A program made the translations under genes and the position numbers. Positions 17,329 to 25,855 of a DNA stretch of 64,000 bases are shown here, piece after piece. This DNA comes from Alkalimarinus coralli. Lineage in GTDB: Bacteria; Pseudomonadota; Gammaproteobacteria; Pseudomonadales; Oleiphilaceae. Numbering within the stretch: the first letter of the stretch is position 1; each line of letters begins with the position of its first letter. The stretch is from positions 862,513-926,512 of the forward strand of contig NZ_CP096016.1 in NCBI RefSeq assembly GCF_023650515.1, in the 5' to 3' direction. The notes beneath the pieces are model-generated. The model had not been told where the DNA came from. It worked only from the letters and a program-made list of their open reading frames with translations, and did not search any database.

Positions 17329-18099
17329 CTATCCGCGGCCGTTATTTTCGTTATTCCATTTAATGCATTCTTCAAGTGTTATGCCGCTGCCACCAAAAAT
17401 ATCTAAAGCACTGCCGATGGTTAAATCTACGTTACCGTCAGATAGCTGCTGAACCTTTTCAAGGTCTGCAATGTTGCGCGCTCCGCCAGCATAAACGGTA
17501 GGGATTGTCACTGTGCGTCCTAACAACGTAACAAGTTCGCTATCGATTCCACCTTGCAAGCCTTCAACATCAGCGGCGTGAATCAAAAATTCATCGCAGT
17601 GGGAGGCAAGTTTTAATAAGGTTTCTTCGTTAACTTCAGTATTAGTAACGGTTTGCCAGCGGTTGGTGGCGATAAACCAGCTATCGTCTTTTTTACGGCA
17701 ACTTAAATCGAGCACCAAGTGTTGTTTTCCAACTTCGGCTTTAATGCGCTCTAAGCGCTGCCATGAGAACTGATTATTCTCAAATAAATAAGAGGTCACA
17801 ATGATATGACTCGCACCAGCATCAAGGTATGAGACTGCATTTTCCGCATTAATACCACCGCCAACTTGCAGTCCGCCTGGCCAGGTATTCAATGCCAATT
17901 TCACTTGCGCCTGATTGCCTTCGCCTAAAGCAATGACATGGCCACCGGTTAAGTTATGGTCGCGGTATAGTTTTGCGTAATACGCGGCATCGTATTCACT
18001 GACATAGTTTGTTTGCGCGCCACTGGCGCTTAAGCTGCCACCAACGATTTGTTTAACTTTGCCTTGGTGCAAGTCGATACAGGGGCGAAATTGTGTCAC
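17329..18099 (-). CDS. hisA: HisA isomerase of the eukaryotic (HIS6) type
   Basis: The 256-residue TIM-barrel protein starts FRPCIDLHQGKVKQIVGG and carries GGHVIALGEGNQ, PGGLQVGGGINAENA, ASHIIVTSYLF, LVLDLSCRKKDDSW, TVYAGGARNIADLE and TIGSALDIFGG. These are the signatures of the fungal/plant form of phosphoribosylformimino-AICAR ribotide isomerase (fourth step of histidine synthesis), which differ clearly from bacterial HisA. Catalytic Asp residues are expected in CIDLHQG and in the YAGG half. It stands alone with no other his gene nearby, so it may replace or duplicate a canonical hisA elsewhere. Confidence 0.85.
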   Translation of the reverse strand: MTQFRPCIDLHQGKVKQIVGGSLSASGAQTNYVSEYDAAYYAKLYRDHNLTGGHVIALGEGNQAQVKLALNTWPGGLQVGGGINAENAVSYLDAGASHIIVTSYLFENNQFSWQRLERIKAEVGKQHLVLDLSCRKKDDSWFIATNRWQTVTNTEVNEETLLKLASHCDEFLIHAADVEGLQGGIDSELVTLLGRTVTIPTVYAGGARNIADLEKVQQLSDGNVDLTIGSALDIFGGSGITLEECIKWNNENNGRG

Positions 18100-18321
18100 G
18101 GGGCTCTCCGGTAAATATCTGTGCGGGTATTATGCCTCGTAAGAAAAGAGTTCCCAATAAGCAATTTCAATTTTAAGAGAATATTTAGTTGATGCTGCCT
18201 GGTGTTTAAGCGGTATTCAGTAATCGTCGTTTAATGCATTGCGCGTTGCAAAAATGTCGATGTTTTTTACGCAGATAAATATTCCTTTTTCTAACACTTT
18301 GTAAGTACGACAAAAAAATAT

Positions 18322-18336
18322 TGGTATAGTTATTGT
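18322..18336 (+). promoter_or_regulatory. Possible sigma-54 promoter of a PEP-CTERM gene
   Basis: TGGTATA-N4-TTGTA matches the -24/-12 consensus TGGYRYR-N4-YTGCW except at the final C. It lies about 57 bp before the start of the PEP-CTERM gene. Sigma-54 control by PrsR is known for some exosortase systems; this match alone is weak. Confidence 0.3.
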
Positions 18337-18392
18337 ATGTTGAATCGCGGTTATCTTAGCCATTAATCTAAACCAATGGATGGAGAGTTATA

Positions 18393-19064
18393 ATGAAGAA
18401 ATCGTTACAACTATTAGTAGGGCTATTCGCAAGTTTTGGCGCTATTCAAGCTAGCGCCATACCTGTTTATTTGAACCAAGATAATATATCTGTGCAAGTA
18501 GGTGCTGGCACCACTGCTACAACTTCGAACAATACGTTTTTCGGAGGCAACACCATAGATAAAGTTATTGACGCCCCAAGTGCAGGCGCGGCAGAGATCC
18601 ACAGTCAAGCCTCGCATATCTGGTATTCGGGCGGCGGCTTAGAGTTGCTTTTTGACTTCGGCACTCAATATGATTTGTCTACGTTACATTTTTGGAACTA
18701 CCATGGAGAGTCATACGACGTCGATAAAATTGATTTTACGTTTTTTGATTCCACAAGCACGCAAGTAGGTGCCCTTTCGTTAATGCCAGATCTTGGCTCT
18801 TCACCTAGTATATACGCGCAAGATATAGCACTGGCTGCTCCGCTAAACGTGCAGTATGTGACGGCGTTTTTGTCGGGAACCAATGGCCAGGTGGATTTCC
18901 AGAATATTGGTTTTACCGCAGACTTATCGACGGATCGTTGTCTGACCAACCCCAGCGACCCTATTTGTGATCCAGGTGGACCATCTTCATCAGTACCGGA
19001 GCCGAGCTCGTTAATGCTGTTTGGGCTTGCCGCCCTTGTACTGGGTAGGAGAAGATCAAACTAG
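18393..19064 (+). CDS. PEP-CTERM sorting-domain protein
   Basis: A 223-residue secreted protein: signal peptide about 1-22 (ending ASA), an unrecognised beta-rich domain with a discoidin-like flavour (HIWYSGGGLELLFDFGTQYDLSTLHFWNY), a Cys-containing linker (DRCLTNPSDPICDPGG) and the PEP-CTERM tail VPEPSSLMLFGLAALVLGRRR. The tail is canonical: PEP motif, helix, arginine cluster. It should be exported and processed by an exosortase encoded outside the window. Two terminators follow. Confidence 0.9.
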   Translation: MKKSLQLLVGLFASFGAIQASAIPVYLNQDNISVQVGAGTTATTSNNTFFGGNTIDKVIDAPSAGAAEIHSQASHIWYSGGGLELLFDFGTQYDLSTLHFWNYHGESYDVDKIDFTFFDSTSTQVGALSLMPDLGSSPSIYAQDIALAAPLNVQYVTAFLSGTNGQVDFQNIGFTADLSTDRCLTNPSDPICDPGGPSSSVPEPSSLMLFGLAALVLGRRRSN

Positions 19065-19077
19065 CTAGCCCATAACT

Positions 19078-19104
19078 AAAGCCCGCTAGTTTTCTCGTGG
19101 GCTT
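19078..19104 (+). terminator. Terminator-like hairpin after PEP-CTERM gene
   Basis: AAGCCCGC, an eleven-base loop and GTGGGCTT, 14 bases after the stop codon. Stem has one mismatch pair and no long T-run. Confidence 0.5.
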
Positions 19105-19127
19105 GAACGTCTAAGTCTGTAGAAGAA

Positions 19128-19156
19128 ACAAGGCCCTCAAAGGGCCTTGTTTTGGG
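19128..19156. terminator. Bidirectional Rho-independent terminator
   Basis: A perfect ten-base stem ACAAGGCCCT / AGGGCCTTGT with a three-base loop, followed by TTT. It sits between the PEP-CTERM gene (+) and the convergent FabG-like gene (-) and can serve both. Confidence 0.8.
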
Positions 19157-19241
19157 TAAGCACATTAATCGTTAAAGTTTCCAACTTAAAGGTGCAGGTT
19201 TCGAACTTGATGTGTTGTTATCAGGCGCTTCTTGGCAAGTG

Positions 19242-20657
19242 TTACTTACCAATCAAGCTCTGTCCGCACACTCTTAAAACATTACCATTCACGCCTTGAG
19301 AAGCCGGGCTTGAGAAGAAGGCGATGGCTTCTGCGACATCTTCTGGTTGGCCGCCTTGATTAAGCGAGTTCATGCGTCTGCCAGCCTCTCTAATCATAAA
19401 TGGAATCGCTGCGGTCATTTGCGTTTCAATAAACCCTGGAGCTACGGCATTAATCGTTATACCGCCCTTGAGTTGCTTGCTTAAGGATTCAACATAACCA
19501 ATGACACCGGATTTTGAAGCCGCATAGTTGCTTTGCCCAACATTACCGGCGATACCGCTGATTGATGAGACGCAGACAATACGCGCGTTTTTGTTAAATA
19601 CTTCGTTGGCAAAGAGTGCGTCGTTAATACGTTCTTCTGATGATAAGTTTATATCGATCAGTAGATCCCAGAAGTGATCAGGCATTCTGCCGAGGGTCTT
19701 ATCCCGTGTGATACCGGCGTTGTGAACGACGATATCCAGCCCACCAAACTTCTCTTTAAAGTATGATGAAATAACCTCTGGCGCGTTGGGCTCAGTAATA
19801 TCAAGCGCCAACGTATTGCCACCAATGCTGGTTGCGACAGATTCCAGCGCTTCTTTGGCTTGAGGGACGTCCAGGCAGACCACGTGCGCACCGTCTCGGG
19901 CGAGTGTTTTGGCGATGGCTTCACCAATACCGCGTGATGCGCCAGTAACCAATGCTACTTTGCCATTAAGCGGCGCGTTCCAGTCCAGCGCAGATTTGGG
20001 CTTTGCTGCCTTTGAAACCGATATTGCCTGGCCTGATACATAGGCAGAACGAGGTGACAGGAAGAAGCGAAGAGGTGACTCAATTTGATTTTCTGAACCC
20101 GGTGTTGCGTAAATCACCTGGGCAGTAACGCCTTTTTTACCGGTCTCTTTTGCAACACTGCGGATAAAGCCTTCCAATGCTTTTTGCGAAGCGGCCATCG
20201 CAGGCGTCGCGCACGCAGAAGGCTCGGTGCCGATGATAACAACACGGCCACATTTGCCTACGTTACGAATGACTGGGTGAAAGAACTCATAAACCGCTTT
20301 AAGATCTTCTGTTGTTGTAATACCGGTGGCATCAAATACCAGCGCTTTAAAGCGTCTTTTGGCATCGATAGCATCTGCTTTCAGTGGCGATATTTTGGTC
20401 TTGGATTTCATCTCACCGGCAGGCACTAATGTCTTTTGATCAAGCGCGAACAGGCTGGCAGTGCTGGCGCCCAAAACGGAACAGATTGTTTCAATTGCTT
20501 TTCCACCCGGCGCGGCGCTGACGAGCACTTCACCCTCAAGAAAAGGGGCATTTGGACGGTTGTGCCTTTCCAGAACAACAGGGGCGGGTAAATTAAGTGC
20601 GCTAACGACAGAGCGACCTACAGGAGAGTTTGAAACTTTATGGTACAAGTCGGACAT
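19242..20657 (-). CDS. High-molecular-weight 3-oxoacyl-ACP/CoA reductase (FabG4 type)
   Basis: A 471-residue SDR, much longer than ordinary FabG (about 245). The C-terminal half is a full FabG: TGASRGIG at 238-245, NAG at 313-315, S365, and Y378/K382 in YAASK. The N-terminal half (about 1-225) is a degenerate Rossmann domain, as in mycobacterial FabG4 (HMwFabG). It reduces 3-oxoacyl thioesters, probably CoA-bound and NADH-preferring by analogy. It is divergent from the thiolase gene 269 bp away, the same pairing as fabG4-fadA2 in Mycobacterium tuberculosis. The 20658-20926 spacer should hold both promoters; a GTATC-N4-GATAC inverted repeat lies at 20842-20855. Confidence 0.9.
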   Translation of the reverse strand: MSDLYHKVSNSPVGRSVVSALNLPAPVVLERHNRPNAPFLEGEVLVSAAPGGKAIETICSVLGASTASLFALDQKTLVPAGEMKSKTKISPLKADAIDAKRRFKALVFDATGITTTEDLKAVYEFFHPVIRNVGKCGRVVIIGTEPSACATPAMAASQKALEGFIRSVAKETGKKGVTAQVIYATPGSENQIESPLRFFLSPRSAYVSGQAISVSKAAKPKSALDWNAPLNGKVALVTGASRGIGEAIAKTLARDGAHVVCLDVPQAKEALESVATSIGGNTLALDITEPNAPEVISSYFKEKFGGLDIVVHNAGITRDKTLGRMPDHFWDLLIDINLSSEERINDALFANEVFNKNARIVCVSSISGIAGNVGQSNYAASKSGVIGYVESLSKQLKGGITINAVAPGFIETQMTAAIPFMIREAGRRMNSLNQGGQPEDVAEAIAFFSSPASQGVNGNVLRVCGQSLIGK

Positions 20658-20926
20658 ACTGTATCCCTTTAATTGAATGGCCCCCTGACGTCGATCTAAA
20701 TATGGACTCAGGGTAGAAAAAACTGAATTTAGGCTTCCATTGTGGCGTCTATCTAATCAAAATAAAACAGTTGTTTGATTGACCGAGTGCAAACTGCTTA
20801 TTGTCAGTTGCGCCAATGCCATAGATTTGAACAGATGTACAGTATCTGACGATACATTATTGCGGATGCAGAGAGCGACAAATGCTATATCTCTCTGCCC
20901 ATACCATTAGAATAAGGACACATGTA

Positions 20927-22207
20927 ATGACTGCGCAAACCGTACGTAAAGTCGCCATTATTGGCGGAAACCGAATTCCTTTTGCCCGCTCTAACACCGT
21001 TTATTCCAAACTAGGTAACCAGGAGCTATTAACCGCTGCACTGAGAGGTTTGGTTGACCGTTATAACCTGCAAGGAGAAACGCTAGGTGAAGTGGCAGCA
21101 GGTGCGGTTATCAAGCACTCAAGAGACTTTAACCTGGCGCGAGAATGTACGCTAAGCTCAGGCCTTGCCCCTGAAACGCCTGCTTATGATGTTCAACAGG
21201 CGTGTGGTACCGGTTTGGAAGCAGCTGTGCTCGTTGCTAACAAAATTGCGCTTGGCCAGATTGAATGTGGTATTGCAGGTGGTTCTGATACCACATCTGA
21301 TGCGCCGATTGTTCTGAGTGATGGTCTGCGTGAAATCTTGCTGGATCTCAACCGTGCCAAGAGCAATAGCGAGCGATTGAAGATTATTTCTCGTTTCCGC
21401 CCAGGCTTTTTGGCGCCATTGGTACCAGAAAATGGTGAACCTCGTACCGGTCTGTCAATGGGGGATCATTGCCAAATTACTGCTCATGAGTGGAATATAC
21501 CTCGCGAAGAGCAGGATGAGCTAGCATGGAATAGCCACCAAAACCTGAATAAAGCGTATATGGAAGGCTTCTTTGAAGATTTGATGACGCCACTCGCAGG
21601 GCTGGAAAAAGATAATGTGCTGCGCCCTGATACCACACTGGAGAAACTCGGCTCGCTAAAACCATGCTTCGACAAAGACCGAGGAACCATGACAGCAGGG
21701 AACAGTACCAACCTTACTGACGGTGCATCCTGTGTCCTATTGGCAAGTGAGGAGTGGGCAAAAGAGCGAGGGTTGCCAGTTCGCGCTTATCTAACCTTCT
21801 CTGAAGTGGCTGCGGTCGATTTTGTGGATAAAAAAGAAGGATTGCTGATGGCTCCTGCCTATGCGGTGCCAAGAATGCTGGAAAAAGCAGGGCTGACACT
21901 TCAGGATTTCGATTTCTACGAAATTCACGAGGCGTTTGCGGCTCAGGTTCTTTCGACACTGAAAGCGTGGGAAGATGAGCAGTTCTGTACAGAAAAACTG
22001 GGCCTTAAGAAAGCGCTAGGCGCGATTGACCGCACCAAGTTGAATGTTAAAGGCAGTAGTTTGGCAACAGGTCACCCTTTTGCAGCAACCGGTGGTCGAA
22101 TTATTTCAACACTGGCTAAATTGCTCGAAGAGAAAGGTTCTGGCCGAGGTTTGATCTCAATCTGCGCAGCAGGCGGGCAGGGTATCACCGCGATTGTTGA
22201 GCGATAA
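20927..22207 (+). CDS. Acetyl-CoA C-acyltransferase (thiolase, FadI/FadA2-like)
   Basis: The 426-residue thiolase has its nucleophile C93 in QQACGTGLEA, the general-base H383 in TGHPFAATGGR and the second catalytic C413 in SICAAGGQG. The ATG at 20927 (MTAQTVRKVAIIGG) was preferred over 20882 because it follows AAGGACA and matches family starts. The enzyme cleaves or forms 3-oxoacyl-CoA. Divergent neighbour FabG4-type reductase and the MaoC-type hydratase at 3.7 kb could complete an acyl-CoA cycle. The family length (about 430) is that of FadI rather than FadA (about 390). Confidence 0.9.
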   Translation: MTAQTVRKVAIIGGNRIPFARSNTVYSKLGNQELLTAALRGLVDRYNLQGETLGEVAAGAVIKHSRDFNLARECTLSSGLAPETPAYDVQQACGTGLEAAVLVANKIALGQIECGIAGGSDTTSDAPIVLSDGLREILLDLNRAKSNSERLKIISRFRPGFLAPLVPENGEPRTGLSMGDHCQITAHEWNIPREEQDELAWNSHQNLNKAYMEGFFEDLMTPLAGLEKDNVLRPDTTLEKLGSLKPCFDKDRGTMTAGNSTNLTDGASCVLLASEEWAKERGLPVRAYLTFSEVAAVDFVDKKEGLLMAPAYAVPRMLEKAGLTLQDFDFYEIHEAFAAQVLSTLKAWEDEQFCTEKLGLKKALGAIDRTKLNVKGSSLATGHPFAATGGRIISTLAKLLEEKGSGRGLISICAAGGQGITAIVER

Positions 22208-22270
22208 TATTCTTGCAGCCGTTTTATCGTAAGGCACATTACGGTGCGCAAGCACACCCTATATAGAGGG

Positions 22271-22306
22271 GCTTCTGAAATTATAGAGGCTCCTCAAATT
22301 ATAGGG
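22271..22306. repeat. 18-bp tandem duplication
   Basis: GCTTCTGAAATTATAGAG is followed directly by GCTCCTCAAATTATAGGG, a four-mismatch copy. Confidence 0.75.
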
Positions 22307-22451
22307 CTTGCGCACTAAACTAAATATCTTTTCTTCTAAGTCTATAGATTATATTTATAGTCCTATATAAATATAATCAATTCGATTTATTGGTTGCCAC
22401 TCCGTAAACTCTTTATCAATAGATAAGCAAGTTGGCTTTTTAATCTTATAC

Positions 22452-22592
22452 GAGACTTTTGCACGACTACTGCGCTTACAAATACAGCGTTAAAAAATGA
22501 CCCAAAATGCTCATTTATAGACCATAAACTGCGCTTCTTCGTCATTTTTTGCCTTGTCTTTGATTCGCTCATAACGTCGTGCAATGGTCTCT
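22452..22592. mobile_element. 141-bp MITE-like element B, copy 2
   Basis: Ends GAGACTTTTGCACGAC and, inverted, GAGACCATTGCACGAC. The interior matches the copy at 9254-9394 closely, including TACTGCGCTTACAAATAC and GCCTTGTCTTTGATTCGCTC. It has no coding capacity and lies just before the Old Yellow Enzyme gene. Confidence 0.8.
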
Positions 22593-22620
22593 ATACAACG
22601 TTTTAATGTTGGGGTGATGA

Positions 22621-23733
22621 ATGAGTAATCCACTAGGCGTGCTATTTTCTTCTTTTTCAAACAAGTCTCTTAATCTTAACAACCGTGTAGCCATGGCGCC
22701 GATGACCCGTACGTTTTCACCGGGTTATGTGCCTGGCCCTCATGTGGCGGCTTACTATCGTCGTCGTGCGGAAGCGGGAGTGGGGCTTATTATCACTGAG
22801 GGGACAACTGTTCCCCATAAGGCCGCTAATGGCTATGAGCGTGTACCGGCTATGCATGGCGAAGAGGCGCTAGCAGGCTGGAAGCATGTGGTAGATGAAG
22901 TTCACGCCGCCGGAGGTCAGATTATCCCTCAAATCTGGCACGTCGGCGCGGTGCGAAAAGCAGGCGTTGGCCCTGATAAGGATGTACCTGGCTACAGCCC
23001 TTCGGGACTTTTCAAGCCTGGTAAAGAGAGTGGCATTGCAATGACCCAAGACGACATCAACGATGTTGTTGAGGCGTTTGCACAGGCTGCTCTTAATGCT
23101 AAAGAGGCCGGTTTTGATGGCGTCGAAATTCATGGCGCTCACGGTTATTTGATTGACCAGTTTTTTTGGGAAGGCACGAATCAGCGAGACGACCAATACG
23201 GTGGATCATTGGAAAACCGAGTCCGTTTTGGTGTTGAGATTGTTAAAGCGGTTCGTGAAGCCGTAGGTGATGATTTCTCAATCGTATTCCGCTTTTCACA
23301 GTGGAAACAGCAAGACTATGATGCTCGCCTGGCACAGACACCTGAAGAGCTGGAAAGGTTCTTGACGCCACTAAGTGAAGCAGGGGTGGATATATTTCAC
23401 GCCAGTACCCGCCGATTCTGGGAGCCAGAATTTGAAGGATCGGACTTAAACCTGGCAGGCTGGACTAAAAAAATCACCGGTAAGCCGACTATTACGGTGG
23501 GGAGTGTCGGTTTGGATGGTGACTTTGTGGGTGATGGAAACTTTGACATGCGTAGTTCTGCCAACCCTACGGGCGTAGAGAAGCTGATAGAGCGAATCAA
23601 TAACGGCGAGTTTGACCTAGTTGCGGTAGGGCGTGCACTGCTGGTTGACCCGGAATGGTTGCAAAAAGTGCAGAACAACGCACTCGATGAGATTAAACCA
23701 TATACCAAAGATGCGCTGATGACGTTGAGTTAA
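22621..23733 (+). CDS. Old Yellow Enzyme family NADH:flavin oxidoreductase
   Basis: A 370-residue FMN-binding TIM barrel. Motifs: NRVAMAPMTRTF near the N-terminus, QIWHVGAV, the substrate-binding EIHGAHGYLIDQFFW with paired His, NQRDDQYGGSLENRVRF and LVAVGRALLVDPEW. Members reduce activated C=C bonds of enals, enones, nitroesters or maleimides. An FxVDxP-type redox partner is not attached, so it is a soluble single-domain enzyme. The start sits close after GGGGTGATGA. The sole upstream neighbour is mobile-looking element B, so it likely has its own promoter. Confidence 0.9.
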   Translation: MSNPLGVLFSSFSNKSLNLNNRVAMAPMTRTFSPGYVPGPHVAAYYRRRAEAGVGLIITEGTTVPHKAANGYERVPAMHGEEALAGWKHVVDEVHAAGGQIIPQIWHVGAVRKAGVGPDKDVPGYSPSGLFKPGKESGIAMTQDDINDVVEAFAQAALNAKEAGFDGVEIHGAHGYLIDQFFWEGTNQRDDQYGGSLENRVRFGVEIVKAVREAVGDDFSIVFRFSQWKQQDYDARLAQTPEELERFLTPLSEAGVDIFHASTRRFWEPEFEGSDLNLAGWTKKITGKPTITVGSVGLDGDFVGDGNFDMRSSANPTGVEKLIERINNGEFDLVAVGRALLVDPEWLQKVQNNALDEIKPYTKDALMTLS

Positions 23734-23913
23734 CCGATACTCCTATGCCTACGCCGATTAAGTGAACCGGGCTCAATGAGACCATGTTCACTTAATTCCT
23801 CCCTAGATCTCACTATTGTTTATTAATTCCGCTTATTGTGCTGCATCTTTGCTATAGTTCAGTGTAAGAAATACTCGTAACTTACTGACATTTAAACGCA
23901 AGCTAAGAATATT

Positions 23914-24984
23914 ATGCAGCCAGATATTTCAGACTCCTTAGAATCCAACCAACAGTCAACTCAGTCTTCTTCCGAATTTACTCGAGATAATCAATACGCT
24001 GCCTCTCGAGATAGTCAATTCTATGTCCAACAACTGATTGATGTTTTGCAGAAACGGAATCGTTTTATGGGCGTAATGCTAGCGCTACTGGTTTTGGTTA
24101 CGATAGCAGCGGCATTTGGCGCATTTAAATTTTATCTTGATAAACAGTCTGCCATTCAGAATATTAGTAGCCTGCAAGATGAAGAAGGGGAGCGTAAGCA
24201 AACCATTCAGACTCTCCAACAAAAGTTTGATGACTTGCAGTCGAAGCACAGTGAACTCAAAGAGGTTAACGATAATCGAGAAAAGCAACTTGATGCATCT
24301 TCATCAAAGCTGATTACCGCCCAGCAGATGGTCGAGGCGCTGAAAACAAATCTGGATTTGGTCAAGGCTCAAAATAAGCAGCTTGAACATGAGAATACAA
24401 TTATTCGTTCTGCTCTTGATACCACCGCCGCCGGTAAGGAGAAAACGCTTTCATTAATTGACGAGAAAGAGCGGTTGATGAAAAAACAGATGGAACAACT
24501 TAAATTCAACCAGCAGCAAAATGTCGCGCTAAAACAAGAGGTTGAAAACCGCAAGAATGCCTTTGAAGCGCTGTCAAAGCGTTATCAAAATATTAAAGGT
24601 GATATTTTCTCTTTGGAGCAGACGCTCGACCAATCCAACCAACAGTTGGTTTCTAAAAATAAAGAGTTAAAACGTTTGCAGACCCAGTCGGTTAAACAAC
24701 AGAGTGAAATTAATCGCCTGAAAAAAGAGTATGAATCACTGAAAGCAAGCCTTCGCAGCGCAGTTCAGCCTATTGCGCCAGTGACTAGCCCTGCTACAAA
24801 TAAGGTTTCGAAAACGGTTACTCCCCCTGTGTCAGGGTCTTCATTGACAACAAAACCGATAAAAAAAGAACAGCCGCAAGAGGCTACAGAGTCACCTAAT
24901 CAGCCGAAAAAAGTAGCCCCGTTAACATCGGGAAACAGTAATACATTGGATATCCCCGATCAGGTCATTATTGACCTGAATTAG
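23914..24984 (+). CDS. Single-pass membrane protein with long coiled coil
   Basis: 356 residues. Residues 1-45 are polar and Ser/Gln rich (cytoplasmic by the positive-inside rule, KRNR before the helix). One transmembrane helix covers about 52-74 (GVMLALLVLVTIAAAFGAFKFYL). Residues about 80-285 form a continuous coiled coil with heptads rich in Gln, Lys and Glu. A Pro/Thr/Ser-rich tail ends PNQPKKVAPLTSG...VIIDLN. No known domain is recognised. The stop is 20 bp before the following SDR start, so the two are one operon. A scaffold or envelope-linked role is a guess from architecture only. Confidence 0.65.
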   Translation: MQPDISDSLESNQQSTQSSSEFTRDNQYAASRDSQFYVQQLIDVLQKRNRFMGVMLALLVLVTIAAAFGAFKFYLDKQSAIQNISSLQDEEGERKQTIQTLQQKFDDLQSKHSELKEVNDNREKQLDASSSKLITAQQMVEALKTNLDLVKAQNKQLEHENTIIRSALDTTAAGKEKTLSLIDEKERLMKKQMEQLKFNQQQNVALKQEVENRKNAFEALSKRYQNIKGDIFSLEQTLDQSNQQLVSKNKELKRLQTQSVKQQSEINRLKKEYESLKASLRSAVQPIAPVTSPATNKVSKTVTPPVSGSSLTTKPIKKEQPQEATESPNQPKKVAPLTSGNSNTLDIPDQVIIDLN

Positions 24985-25004
24985 TGCTAAGGAGAACACT
25001 AGAC

Positions 25005-25748
25005 ATGGCAAAGACAGTATTTATCACCGGAGCAAGCTCAGGCCTGGGTGAAGGCATGGCAAGAGAGTTTGCAAAACGAGGTTATAACCTAATATTGGCG
25101 GCTCGTCGAAAAGAGTCTCTTGATCAATTGGCGGCAGAGTTGGCAAAAAAATCTCCCGCGCTACGCATCGATACCATTAAGTTGGATGTCACTGACGTTG
25201 CAGCGGTGCAGAAGTCGATCCCTGAACTGGCCAAAACCGTCGGAAAACTGGATATCGTTGTTGCCAATGCAGGCGTTGCTGGCGGCGGCGCGATTGGAAG
25301 CGACAAGTTTGATGAAGATGCAGCGATTGTTCAAACGAATATTTTAGGGGCCATGGCCACGATCGATTCCGCAGTCAAACTCTTCAAGCAGCAAGGCAGC
25401 GGGCAAATTGTTGGTATCGCCTCGGTAGCCGGTTTTAGGGGCTTGCCGGGCGCAAGTGTCTATTGCGCATCAAAAGCCGCTATCGCAACGTACATGGATG
25501 CGTTGCAGTTAGAACTGCATAAATCCCCGATTGATGTAACCTGTTTATACCCGGGCTATATTGATACGCCGATCAACAACAAGATGAAGAGCCGCCCATT
25601 TTTGATTGATGTAGAAAAAGGCTCTCGAATTCTGGTTGATCTCATCGAAAAGAAAGTTAAGAAGTCTACGGTTCCTGTATATCCGTGGAATGTTGTGGGG
25701 CAACTCTTAAAAGTGATTCCGCAATCGCTCTTGGCTGGACGGGTGTAG
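25005..25748 (+). CDS. SDR-family oxidoreductase
   Basis: The 247-residue classical short-chain dehydrogenase has TGASSGLGEGMA (Rossmann motif, about 8-19), NAGVAGGG, the catalytic Ser in GIASVAGFRGLPGASVYCASK and YxxxK with Tyr and Lys, then LYPGYIDTPI. ATG at 25005 follows AAGGAGA; an upstream GTG frame is not needed. Substrate is unknown; similar proteins are often annotated as acyl-CoA or steroid reductases. Transcribed with the upstream coiled-coil protein. Confidence 0.88.
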   Translation: MAKTVFITGASSGLGEGMAREFAKRGYNLILAARRKESLDQLAAELAKKSPALRIDTIKLDVTDVAAVQKSIPELAKTVGKLDIVVANAGVAGGGAIGSDKFDEDAAIVQTNILGAMATIDSAVKLFKQQGSGQIVGIASVAGFRGLPGASVYCASKAAIATYMDALQLELHKSPIDVTCLYPGYIDTPINNKMKSRPFLIDVEKGSRILVDLIEKKVKKSTVPVYPWNVVGQLLKVIPQSLLAGRV

Positions 25749-25794
25749 TTTTCCCTGTACCGGCTTACACGCATTAAGTTACTTAAATAGATAC

Positions 25795-25855
25795 CTTTTG
25801 CACGACGACTACTGGGCTCACAAAGGTCTCAAAAAATTGCAGTAAACGCTTATCG
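25795..25855. repeat. Truncated end of element B
   Basis: CTTTTGCACGAC is followed by a three-base duplication (GAC) and TACTGGGCTCACAAA, corresponding to the left end of the element at 9254 and 22452. The remainder is missing and the fragment abuts the stop of the GGDEF-EAL gene. Confidence 0.6.

Larger units (their letters stand above)
22208..22620. other. Intergenic region rich in repeats
   Basis: No gene in 413 bases. It holds an 18-bp tandem pair (22271-22306), a 13-bp-stem AT-rich inverted repeat (22347-22378, loop of six) and element B copy 2 (22452-22592). Confidence 0.6.
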
